Shown piece after piece: positions 1 through 10,159 of a stretch of DNA of 64,000 nucleotides. The stretch is from Antedon mediterranea (Eukaryota; Echinodermata; Crinoidea; Comatulida; Antedonidae): the NCBI RefSeq assembly GCF_964355755.1, contig NC_092673.1:12345001-12409000 (forward strand), given 5' to 3'. The notes under the pieces are model-generated. The model was not told where the DNA came from. It made no database searches and was given only the letters and a program-made list of their open reading frames with translations. The translations under genes were made by a program, and so were the position numbers. The number at the start of each line of letters is the position of its first letter. The first letter of the stretch is position 1.

Positions 1-404
1 AGCTGTGGACTAGATGTTACACTTTTCAACTGATGCTTCTCCCCTAAGGTTCACATCATGTCTATGCTTACGCATCTGTCCACAACAGTAGCTGTATGAA
101 CTCCCCTACTTGTCTTCAAAAGATGTAGCCTACTAGGATCACAAGCAGTGTGTGTGCACTAGACCTACGATTTATAGTTCTTATGCGAGAAGAATCGTTG
201 GCTATGCATTACGGTTTCACTGTCTTAACCACTTGTTAATAAATTATTTAAAATGTTATGCTGCATGAGAGATATCCATGGAAGACCATAAGATCGAAAT
301 GAATGAACGAGTAAAAGGAAAAAACTATTAAAGAACAGATGGAGATAATGGAGATATCACGAAAATCAATGTATTAACAAGCTATTATCAATTAACAATT
401 CTGA
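1..404. other. Noncoding, nothing recognised
   Basis: A+T-rich sequence with no credible reading frame, RNA gene or repeat terminus. The same holds for 646-825, which contains only short T runs. Confidence 0.5.
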
Positions 405-645
405 TTTAATTATATTATTGATGTATTACAATTTTCTGTAATAATGTTAATAGTAGGCCTATGCCATTTATGAGCCTGCAATGTAGTAACAATATCCTTA
501 ATGGCATAAGATTGGATTATGATTAAATTTTTATAATAATTGCAGTATTACAATTGTCTGTATTAATGATAATAGTACGCAATTTATGAAACTGCAATGT
601 ATTAACAATCTGCCTAATAGCACAAGATTTGATTGTGATTAAATT
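405..645. repeat. Diverged tandem duplication, ~120-bp unit
   Basis: Two adjacent copies share the string series TATTACAATT-TCTGTA, ATTTATGA, CTGCAATGTA and ATTGTGATTAAAT-like ends, one at about 405-522 and one at 523-645. No coding potential is evident in either copy. Confidence 0.6.
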
Positions 646-825
646 ATTATAGCTTGGGTTTGAAATCCAATCGAAGTCTAAAGTACGTGTTGGGAAGAGA
701 ATTAATAGAAATAAATCGTTGGCCAAAAATGTTGTTTAGTTGGTAAAAGAAAGAGCGTATTCTGTGAATGAATGGAGCAGGCAGTGAATGTTTTTTTTTT
801 TTTCGGTTTTGTTTTTTTGTTATTT

Positions 826-1995
826 ACCTCCGCCAAGGAGGTATATGTAGTCGATCGCGTGTTTGTTATATAGCTTTACTTTGTTTGTATGTATATGTAT
901 GTTTGTTAGAACGATAGCGCCTACAGTTTTCAAGTTATCATTCTGAATGTTTGTGTAGATAGGTTACGTATATACTTTCAGACAATGCATATTGAAAATC
1001 AAGAAAATTGGTTTATTAATAACTTCACAAATAACAAAAATGATATAATTTTCAGACCGGCTAGTGTTAGAAGATAGGAGAAAATTTTCCAAAGCCGGTG
1101 AGCAGTCTTAAAGTAACAAGTAAACAGAAATTGCATTTTCTCGAGAACTACTTGTACATTTTTGGACAAGAGGCAAAGGTTGATTTAATGTACGGTCTTT
1201 TTATTTTAGGTTAACCTATTTCTTTTAAAATCCACTCGCTTGTTTTTCGCGTTCCTATTCCATTGTTAGTCAAATGAGACTACTGTTAGTTTTTTTGTCA
1301 GTTTTTTTTTTTCATTCTGTGCATAGGTATATACTTCTTACTGTCAGAAAATGCCTATTGACTTTCAGGAAAATTTATATATTGGTCATGTCACAAAAGC
1401 TTATCTTCCCTACAATATATTAAATAGCAAGCATTCTGTCTTCTTTTAACATGAACATATTCTTTGATATGAACCAAAATATTAGTCGACTCGTCAAGCG
1501 GTTAAGCTTACTCTATGGTTAAGACAGGGGCGCCGCAAACCGACTCATCTTCAATACACTGCTTAACTCTTAGTCAATCTTGTTTTTAGAAAGGTAATTT
1601 TGCAATGACGGAGTTTGTTTGTATCAAAAATTTTAAACAAATTATAAACCCTAGTTGGATTTGAACCATGTAAAGCTAATACTTGAAGCCAAACAAATGT
1701 ATCATTCAACATGCTCCCTATCAGTGGATATATTTTGCCATGTACTTCACTCAGTTTCTGAGTGCTTTCATTTGCCTGTTTGCAGGATTACTCAAAAAGT
1801 AATTACAAGATCTTTACGAAAATGAAAATACATAGAGATATTTGATCAAGGACCACTCCATTAAATTTTGGAGGCAATCCGGACCACGGTTTAGTATAAT
1901 TTTCAGACCTCCTTGTGTTAAAAAATAGCAAAGAATTTTCAAAAGCCGGCGAGCAGTCTTAAAGTAACAAGTAACCTAAAATTGCATTATCTCAT
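826..1995. mobile_element. Repeat headed by a short palindrome, with internal duplications
   Basis: The block opens with the palindrome ACCTCC-gccaa-GGAGGT (826-842), directly after a TT. The text around 960-1000 (GTATATACTTTCAGACAATG) recurs at about 1325-1350. A ~100-bp stretch at 1040-1145 recurs at 1893-1995; both contain ATAATTTTCAGACC and GAGCAGTCTTAAAGTAACAA. A palindromic head after TT resembles the better preserved element at 23264, so a Helentron-derived non-autonomous repeat is possible. The 3' end was not identified. Confidence 0.45.
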
Positions 1996-2204
1996 CTCAG
2001 TCCCCGTTAACCCCGTATACAAGAACCAACAAAAACAAACTATCTGTTTGAAACATTTATTCTGAGACGGTTCGGCCACACACGCCAACTACCATAACCA
2101 TTGCGAGCTAAAAAGTTGGGATTATGGATTTATACTAAAAGAAACTTTATGTGAACACAACAAATACGGTACCCAATAAAAATACAAATTCAGAGCTTCA
2201 TAGC

Positions 2205-2905
2205 TCGTTATAGACCGGGCGCCCGGAAGATTTATTCATGTGAAAAGATACAAAAGGTTTGATGATGTAGTTAGGTGCGTATTAGGGCGAGATGCAATAT
2301 TCGACATTGCTGCCGGGTCACAGCCTGTACATAGGGCCTATGGGGATCATAACATAGGGGGGTAAAAATGCATTTATTTATGTGAAGCGATACAAGGATA
2401 AAAATTTTTGGATATCATTCGCAGTGGGCTACTAATGATTACATCACCAATGACAGCAACTTTATCCAGTACGGGGCGCCAAACAGCAACATTTTAGGCG
2501 TAAATGGGTTTATTCATGTGAAGCGATACAAGGTTGAATCTTTTTTTAATGGCAGCAGTATATATTGGGGATGACAAAAACACCAATGACAGCAACTTTA
2601 TCCTGTACATAAGCTCAGACAGCAGCCCTAAAGGTCCGCAGTTTCCCCCTATTCGGCTATATACTCGGCGCGTATGTCGTCTAATAGCGTTCAGCTGAGT
2701 TAGAAATACGTGATACGGACTCGGACTGACAATAAATACACAGTAGAATGCTAAAACAATAAATAAAGAGAGCAGTTGTTTCCTGTACCAAATCATCAAA
2801 CATCAAAATCTTAGGAACTCGCCCAAAATGGGTTTATCCATGAAGTGTGTAATCATTTTTGAAAAAAAATGTTTTTTTTTCACTTTATCCGGTACACAGC
2901 AGCTC
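2205..2905. repeat. Diverged tandem repeat, ~130-bp units
   Basis: At least three units contain TTTATTCATGTGAAGCGATA-like text (near 2235, 2375, 2510) and CCAATGACAGCAACTTTATC (near 2450 and 2585). A partial unit lies near 2820-2890. The reading frames here are by-products of the repeat. Confidence 0.6.
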
Positions 2906-4629
2906 AAATGCCCGAGGCTCCATTCGTGAATTAAAAATGTTGATAATACAAACACATTCACGATAACGAGTGACTTTTATTTTATAATTGAAATATATCT
3001 TTATTTTGGAATAAAGACATTTTGGAATAATAAATAACACCAACAAAAACACTTAAAATAACCAACAGCAGATTTTTATTTTATGGTAACATTTTGAACA
3101 ATCAATTTTAATTTTTCAAAATCATTATTTCGATCAAAATAATATAATTTAAGAATATTTTTCAGATAAACTAAATAATTACACCCATAATGATCGACAC
3201 CGGTACCGATTATTGTACATTATTATTACTAGATGGTACGCTCGCTTCGCTCGCGTACCATCTAGGTCGTGCCCACAGATGGTTCTCGAATACACAGTAA
3301 TTTCAGCGTAACATAACTGGCGATTTCAAATGTGACTATAATACATTGTCGTTTACAGAAACGAATAAATAGACACGATGATTTATGTAGTCAACTAAAA
3401 TTAGCACCCTGGGAATTACTTCTGAAGGAGAAACTTACCACAAAATGAGTCCAAATTTTTGAATTTGTGTTTTGTCTGTAACATTAGGGTTGAGGGATGG
3501 GAAAGCGGATAGGTACAAAGAGGAACAATTTTTTAATATATTCTTTATCCACTCAGTAACGAAATATTTTTTTCATGTTTTATAGGCCTATAAATAATAT
3601 ACCTCTAAATACAGTAAAACATTTGCGATTTAATACTTTGTTAAAACTGTCACTGTCATAATCGATTGAAATATTAAAGTAGGCCTACATGTCACGATAC
3701 ACCACTACGACGTTTATATTTTTGGTAATTATTAATTAATACAAACGTTGAGAAGGAACTGTCAGTATAAAGTTTATTTGTATATAACAGTAGAGCCTAT
3801 CCACAATCTCAGTAATAAAGTTTATTTGTATATATTTTTATATTACATCTAACAGTACGAACATTCACAGTAAGAAATGCTCGATTCAAATAAGTATTGT
3901 CAAAGTATTGCAAGTTTATTCTCAAAGGGCCCATATATTTACCTACCGTATGTGTTAAACCAAGGGCTCATAAATTTACCTAACTCTGGCAGACTGAGAG
4001 ATTGGGATGTTCCATTCATCGCAAATCAATACATTTGTATAATCGTATATTAAATCTATCAAAATAGTATTTTTTAAAGAAAATCGGCCTGTCTTCAACA
4101 TTATGATGCTGTACTCTAGCTGTTCAACCGGTTTTCAGCTATTAAAAACAATTATCGTAGGAGGAGATAGGAAAATGCGAAGCCTCCTCGCATTTTTGTG
4201 GCGGGTATTTTTCAAGATGGACATCCATTAGACAGTGTATACCACGATCGGAAAACACCCCTATTTGGGGCAAATCGTTGAACCTAAATTCGTTTTAATC
4301 GTCAATAACTAATTATCTAACTTAATTTAATTAGTAAACAGGGTTACATCAGGTGGTTAAAATCAGTACCGAAAGTACGAACCAACTTTATATACCATCG
4401 AGTAAAAATTCTAGAAGTAAGGCGCGATTTACCAAATTTTGCCCTTACGTAAATTTATATATAGATAACTCGATTTAAATATTGTTTTAATTACACACTA
4501 GACACTTAGTGATATGTCTATATGAAAAAAGGCAACGAAATCTAAATTTGCAACATTTTTTAACATAACATAACATAATAGTAAAGTAAATAATAGTTCG
4601 AATTCAACATAATCAAAAACTAAACTAAA
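2906..4629. other. Noncoding, nothing recognised apart from a hairpin at 3229
   Basis: A+T-rich sequence without a credible frame. A short direct repeat (AATAAAGTTTATTTGTATAT) occurs near 3766 and 3812. A palindrome-like motif around 4172-4195 (ATGCGAAGCCTCCTCGCAT) may be another repeat terminus. Confidence 0.4.
3229..3265. repeat. Perfect 13-bp inverted repeat (hairpin)
   Basis: CTAGATGGTACGC (3229-3241) and its exact reverse complement (3253-3265) are separated by 11 bases. The loop itself is a TCGCTTCGCTC near-palindrome. This is typical of the head or tail of small non-autonomous elements. Confidence 0.75.
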
Positions 4630-4895
4630 CTAAACTACTCGGCGCTGGCTTAAGCGTACCCTAAACTACTCGACGCTGATTGGCTTAAGCCTGCCCTAAG
4701 TTACCCGAGCGCTGATTGGCTTAAGCGTACCCTAAACTACTCGACGCTGATTGGCTTAAGCCTACCCTAAATTACTCTACGCTGATTGGCTTAAGCCTAC
4801 ACGAAACTACTCGACGCTAATTGGCTCAAGCATACCCTAAACTACTCGAAGCTGATTGGCTTAAGCCTACCCTAAACTATTTGACGCTGATTGGC
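4630..4895. repeat. Satellite-like tandem array, 35-bp unit, ~8 copies
   Basis: Units begin with CTAAACTACTCGACGCTGAT at about 4630, 4661, 4696, 4732, 4767, 4802, 4837 and 4872. The period is 35 bp, with one 36-bp and one 31-bp unit. Each unit also carries TTGGCTTAAGC. Copies are diverged by a few substitutions. Positions 4896-5241 hold nothing else recognisable. Confidence 0.9.
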
Positions 4896-5241
4896 AGAGA
4901 CTGCTCCAGCATGTAGTTCGTACACAATGTTCGGGGAAGGCGTTTATTTTTGTGGGTGTAATATGGCAAAAGTATAGTGTAATCAAATAAATACCTCCTA
5001 GATATGGACAAATTATAATAATTAATATCGTTCATTCGAGAGAGGCGTTTATTCAAAGCGAGGCTTTATTCGAATAAATACGGTAATTATTATTTTTTTT
5101 ATTTTATATATTTAGGCAAATTGCCAAGGATAACCATAAGCAAATTCAATCACTATCCTTCTTAAAGGTGGCAATCCGTTCACGAGACAAACATATACAC
5201 ACAATGCTCTACATAAACAAAGTCTTTATTACAAGTCTTTG

Positions 5242-5355
5242 GGAGTGGAGTTGTAAATTGTCATTAGAAAAAATCCTGACATATGACAGGACTTGAACCC
5301 AGGACCCTTGGATTGGCAGCCAAGCATCATAACCACCAGGCCACAACTCCACTCC
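5242..5355 (-). mobile_element. tRNA-derived SINE bounded by a 13-bp inverted repeat
   Basis: Read on the minus strand the insert has a tRNA-like A box (TGGCCTGGTGGTTATGATGC) and a B box (GGGTTCAAGTCC) at tRNA spacing, so it resembles the head of a tRNA-derived SINE. It does not fold as a complete tRNA, since no paired acceptor stem is evident. Both edges carry GGAGTGGAGTTGT / ACAACTCCACTCC (5242-5254 and 5343-5355), an exact inverted repeat, which is unusual for a SINE. Confidence 0.65.
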
Positions 5356-5439
5356 AATAATGGTAATGGTAATAGCAAAGCACATATTAATATACATGTA
5401 GGCCGCTAGTCAAATTATTTACATAGGCCTAAACAGTTT

Positions 5440-6320
5440 CAGGTCTATCGTTATACAAATTGTTGTTACTGCACGTAATCTTACATATGGGGTATCAAAA
5501 TGACCGCAATTGAACCGGGAATGTTCTAAGCTATATTTGAACATCATCCGCCACCTAGGATCCAAGTTAGGGACCAAAATGTGGTCAAAACCCCCACTTT
5601 CGATGTTTGTTGTTATACAAATTTCTGTTTCTGCACGTAATCATACATATGGGGTATCAAAATGATGAAAATTGTACCCGGAAGGTTTTAAACTACATTA
5701 AAAAAATTCCCCCGACTCCTGGGGTTTTTGTGGGAGAGGGGGGTGTGGTGGTTTGTGATGTAATTTTTGCTAGGGCTCGGGGTTGTAGGCTATCGAATTG
5801 TAAAATTATACTACAAAAGTTGTACAGTATTTGAATTATCCTCAGCAAGGCGTTTGGGGAAATATAGATATAGATATACATATTTTATTCATTAACCAAT
5901 ATGACACCTATTCATTTACACATTTATCAAAGTACTTTACCCTTATCCAGCTTTCTTGGATTGTCTCGTTACAGACATCCATTCCTGTGTAAACATATAC
6001 ACGTTCTTTACTGTTACTGTGTTCAACTACATCACCATGCCTGCAAAGAAAAAACGCCCATTGTGGTAGAGGGGCGTTGGGAGATACGGTTGGGGTTCAG
6101 GGGATAGTGGGGATTTTGCTTAGGCTAGGAGTAGTGGAGATAGGGTGTTGGGGATAGTGGGGATTTTGCTTAGGCTAGGAATAGTAGGCTACATTGACCA
6201 GAATTGTGGATGGAAATTGTTACAGTATTTAATTATTCCTGGGATTTTGGGGTGGGGATGTAGGCCCATCATGACCGAAACTGGGAATGTTTTAAACTAC
6301 ATTTGAAAACTGCAACTGAG
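5440..6320. repeat. Diverged direct repeats
   Basis: A segment containing CATATGGGGTATCAAAATGA occurs near 5485 and 5645, each preceded by a GTTATACAAATT / CTGCACGTAATC pair. GAATGTT(T/C)TAA-CTA-ATTTGAA recurs near 5520, 5682, 6285 and 6705. The sequence GGGGATAGTGGGGATTTTGC is tandemly repeated near 6100 and 6148. No gene is supported. Confidence 0.55.
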
Positions 6321-6360
6321 GGATTATGGGTTGGGAGTGATGGCTAACATAATTTGTACT

Positions 6361-6656
6361 GGAACCTACACCTACTCATTTACACAGTTTACAACGTACT
6401 TAATAACACCCCACACTCTTTACAGTGAAGGACAAATTCAATTAAACTTTAGATTCAAATTGAGAGGGCATACATAGCTGTGATAGGCCTATGGCTTAAG
6501 TACGTTGTAAACTGTGTAAATGAGTAGGTGTAGGTGTAGGTTCCACCCCTTAAGCCATAGGCCTATCACAGCTATGTATGCCCTCTCAATTTGAATCTAA
6601 AGTTTAATTGAATTTGTCCTTCACTGTAAAGAGTGTGGGGTGTTATTAAGGGGTGG
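6361..6656. repeat. Compound inverted repeat, order A-B-A'-B'
   Basis: Segment A (6361-6400) is followed by B (6399-6500, 102 bp). An inverted copy of A follows (6499-6544, with one extra GTAGGT), then an exactly identical inverted copy of B (6549-6650). B' is itself framed by CCACCCCTTAA and TTAAGGGGTGG. All 102 positions of B and B' match. The interleaved order is not a simple hairpin. Copying by template switching, or a mobile element with terminal inverted repeats that inverted locally, are both possible. Confidence 0.9.
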
Positions 6657-7189
6657 AGGTTGGTGCGTATACGGAGATACTGGCGTCGGGTGTTATGTAC
6701 TGAGAAGGCTTTAAACTAATTTTGAAACCCGCTCTGGGGCGGGTATAATTGCTAGTTATTATATATTATTATTATCATTATTATTAATACGCAAAATGTT
6801 ACAACGCTTTCGTAATATTCTATTAAGAAAAGGTTCTATTGATTTACTCTTTTTATGCTAATTAGCGCTAATTATTGGCTTTCTTAAACAGACTAGGTAC
6901 AGGAGGAGGAGTTGGCACTTAAGAATGATGAATCTTCATTTAGACCCTAAAAATAAACATTTTAGCATTGGTTTCATTTATGTACTCGATTAGGCTAATT
7001 AACTCAAATGTTGGGGTATTTTGATTGTCCCTCCCTTGAGATGGTACAGGGGCGGGAACTTAAGAAAGGCCGTTTGATGGTCCCTGGACACTACTTGACA
7101 TATTCTATGCCTCAGACCTATTGTACTCGCAATGCTAAACAAATCTTTATGGGCTCGCGGACTATACTGAACGACTAAGTAGACACACA
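6657..7189. other. Noncoding, nothing recognised
   Basis: No credible reading frame or repeat terminus was seen. Confidence 0.4.
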
Positions 7190-7500
7190 CTCATACTGTA
7201 GTATAATCCCACTAAGTGAGTAAACGGGACCAGTGGTCCTACTCTAACCTACAGAAGGTATTCTAGTATAATCTCACCAAGATTCCTGGGAACAATACGC
7301 CGTTTTCTCACAGATACAGTATCAAATTTCCCTATATTAAAAAACATAAGTGAGTTTAGGCCTACACTCAAATTTAAAAGACAATGCTGAGTAAACGGAA
7401 CCAGTGGTCCTACTCTAACTGTATACTGGACGACTAAGGAGGTACCCTAGTATAATCCCACCAAGTGATTCCCAGGAACAATCCGCCCTTCTCACAAAAA
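7190..7500. repeat. Direct duplication, ~180-bp spacing
   Basis: The series GAGTAAACGG-ACCAGTGGTCC, CTAGTATAATC-CACCAAG and GGAACAAT-CGCC is present twice (7217-7310 and 7391-7493), with substitutions and a small insertion. Confidence 0.7.
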
Positions 7501-7615
7501 TGTTTAATTTCTAATACCATAAAAACCCTAAGCAACACGAATACAGTAATAAGAATCAAACAAATCTATATTTCATTATTATATTTATGTATTATTATTA
7601 TAGTGCTATGGTTGC

Positions 7616-7621
7616 TTTATT
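7616..7621 (-). terminator. Poly(A) signal AATAAA of the 7.6-8.7 kb gene
   Basis: On the minus strand AATAAA lies about 10 bases after the stop codon of the two-exon gene, which supports the annotated 3' end. Confidence 0.5.
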
Positions 7622-7631
7622 ATCCTTAAAA

Positions 7632-8662
7632 TTATGAACATTTTGGGAACTTTTTCAACTCTTCTCCAATTTGTGGACGATTTCGATATCTGTTCGGATG
7701 TACATGAATGCTTAACTGATAGAAGCCATTTTCAAGATCTATTTAAAAACAAAAAGAAAAAAATATAAGACAGGTCACAGAAAGAACACATATAGGCCTA
7801 GGAAGAGAGTATGAATCAAGTTTATTTTGTAACTCCTGGAGATCTAGGCCTAATGTAATTTATCAACTCCGATGTTTTGAACCCCGGAGGTAATTTTATG
7901 ATTCACACCAAAAAAATCAATTTATCAAGTAGCCTACGTTGTGAAATGTATTTTTGGTGCAGACTCAGGCTCGGTACAAACATGAATAATGTATTATGAT
8001 GAAAGCATTTTAGAAGGTGGGCGATAGGATAATACGATTTGGACTAGCCTAGGTCTAGGCTTAGGTCTAGGCTACGGCCTCATATAGGCCTACCTATCCT
8101 AGGCTAGCTAGGGCCTAGCCTAGGCCTATAGCCTAATGTTTAAAGCTAAGAGACAGGCCTAGGATGCACGAAATTGAAAGCAGAACAATCATGACCTTAA
8201 AAACGTTTTCGTCACCAACACACACAAACCTTCGTTTCTCTGCCATATTCCTTCTGTATAAATGTCAGTTAACTTAATACATAGTCGATCCTGAAGCTTT
8301 TGAAATATTTTTATTTCATGGGCAGCTAACAGAAGGTCTCTCCGTACTTTCCAAGACAAATACGTTCCGTCTGCAGCCGTCAATACGTCATCAATTATCT
8401 CGTGCCCGGTCTTTCCTAATATTAATTGTGAGTTCGTAAATTCAAGTAATGTTTTCTTCACATTATTGTACCTTTGACTATCAAAAAAATTAATATTAAG
8501 TCGGTTCAAAAGATCGCGCTGTTCTTCATCTTTAAACTTGTGGTTGACGTCAAATGAGTTCTCTACTTTTAGTGATTTGCAACGTTTTCCTTTTAGGCCT
8601 ATGCACCTCCATTTCTCTGTTATCTCACGGGAATCCATGCTTCGTGGTTTAAAATCTTCCAA
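7632..8662 (-). CDS. Two-exon gene, 179-residue protein of unknown function
   Basis: Exon 1 (8662 down to 8230) begins with ATG and runs 144 codons plus one base to a GTTTGT donor. Exon 2 (7738 down to 7632) follows a TTTTTAAATAG acceptor and supplies the two bases that complete an Asp codon. It then runs 34 codons to TAA. Phase matches and there is no internal stop. The protein is charged and mostly helical-looking, without signal peptide or membrane segment. Visible stretches are DVNHKFKDEEQRDLLNRL and LSWKVRRDLLLAAHEIK in the middle and QLSIHVHPNRYRNRP near the end. I do not recognise the family. Undamaged splicing, no transposase features and a close poly(A) signal make it the best host-gene candidate here. 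An intronless reading of exon 1 (157 codons) would lose the downstream exon. Confidence 0.6.
8040..8165. repeat. Cluster of TAGGCCTA-type palindromes
   Basis: CTAGGCCTA, TAGGTCTAGGC and similar octamers are packed across this interval. Smaller clusters of the same motif occur at 19910-19990, 55480-55550, 60775-60800 and 61620-61690. Confidence 0.6.
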
Positions 8663-8959
8663 CCAGAGACTTTTAAGAAACCTGATTGGTTGGATAGAAT
8701 GTTTTGTTTAGAACGAATACGCAGTTTGGATTGTTATAACACACGCGAGCGGTTTCAATAGGCCTAATTAGGAGTGTTTATCTCTCTCTATTTTGTTTAT
8801 TTTTATCGTATAGGCCTATGCCGCTGTCTTTGCCTATATGATTATTATCCATATAAAAATCACAAACGAATTACCGGTAGGCCTAAATATTTCTCTCAAG
8901 ATGATAAAAATTGATAACGTTTTGTTTATCGAACTTAGGTGAAGTAATATTATACTCTC

Positions 8960-9175
8960 TTTCATTCATTTATTCGGTCAAAATCAACATACAATACATG
9001 ATTACATATCAATGTACAGAAAGTTAAAACTTGAGACTCACAATTAAAAAGAAAGAAAAATGTTATAAACAATCTAAAACAATGCAAATGTCTAAAATGA
9101 TGGTTAAAAAATGGCTTAAAAAAGGTTTTAAAATGGCATAAAAAAACAGCATTAAAATACAAGTTATTAAAACGA
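8960..9175 (-). mobile_element. Probable retroelement 3' end with short repeat tail
   Basis: On the minus strand the sequence ends in GACCGAATAAATGAATGAA, a tail of the kind left by LINE 3' ends in invertebrates. The upstream text is T-rich and noncoding. No RT domain is attached. Confidence 0.35.
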
Positions 9176-9204
9176 CAATAAAATATTGAAAAGCGTTTAG
9201 TTAA

Positions 9205-9385
9205 AAAGCATGATTTGCGTATTTTGGCAAAGCAGATTTGCGTGTTTTGGCATGATTTGTGTTTTTTGGCAAAGCATAGCGCCCTCAATTTGCGTATTTT
9301 GGCATGATTTGCGTATTTTGGCAAAGCATAGCGGCCTCAATTTGCGTATTTTGGCAATTTTTTTTGCGTATTTTGGTATGATGCT
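9205..9385. repeat. Tandem array of a ~20-bp unit, TTTGCGTATTTTGGCA
   Basis: Eight to nine copies of TTTGCGTATTTTGGCA with alternating tails (AAGCA, TGA, AAGCATAGCG-CCTCAA) give a higher-order period of about 60 bp in the second half. The overlapping reading frames on both strands (repeats of Cys-Phe-Trp type) are products of this array. Confidence 0.85.
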
Positions 9386-10155
9386 CACCAACCCCACTCA
9401 TATTTTGTGGGTTTTGTGGTGGAGAATAAGAAAGTTCTATAGCCTGTGTTATCTAGGAATACTGTGAAATTGGATAGATGAGTCAGATCTGTGTAATTAG
9501 TATTGAGTTTTAAAAGTAAGCAGTTGTGTTATAATTAGAATTCTGTGTTTCATCGATTTTGTAGCTGAAATTGAGAACCTGGGTTTAAGTTATTATTGTT
9601 ATTATTTTGTGAAGAGGTACATATAGAACCGTTTTGTTTGAGAATTACGAGGCCCCCTGAAGTTTCTAGAACAACATTCGAGGTCACACTTATTGGCCAG
9701 CCACTTTGCAATCAAAATATTTTGAAATCTAAAATAAAAAAGCGAATATGATAAAAAAAAATTATTCAAAAGCTCTCTGTTAAATACTGTCTTGATTGGT
9801 ACACATGTTTAGCATTGTAACAAATTAGTGGACACTTGGAAATGGACTGTACCATTTTCAGAACGTTGTTTTCTTAAACACAAATGAGGAATATAATGTT
9901 AGAATGTTTGTAAACTATACTCTAATCAGTTTCAATATCTCCAGTTCAGTAGTCCAGACCTTTAGATTTCCAAGCTAAAGAATGTTATAGTTAAGGACAA
10001 AAACAATTGTTTTATTAAAATGGGGAGAAATTTGATGTGGGATGTTAAATTTGCTATTTGAAATTGTTTTGTTGTTTTATCTGACAGTTTTGAAGATGAC
10101 AGAGACCTGATGAAACAGATTAAGTTTTACATATCCTAGACATTTTTCTATGGTT
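9386..10155. other. Noncoding, nothing recognised
   Basis: A+T-rich sequence between the tandem array and the first transposase copy. It could include the upstream part of that element, but no terminus was identified. Confidence 0.35.
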
Positions 10156-10159
10156 ATGG

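Noticed and set aside
5270-5360. A functional tRNA gene
   Set aside because: A and B boxes are present but no paired acceptor stem or proper anticodon arm can be formed, and inverted repeats bound the unit.
9197-9467. Cys/Phe/Trp-rich reading frames on both strands
   Set aside because: They are translations of the tandem array TTTGCGTATTTTGGCA in several frames. No start context or homology supports a protein.
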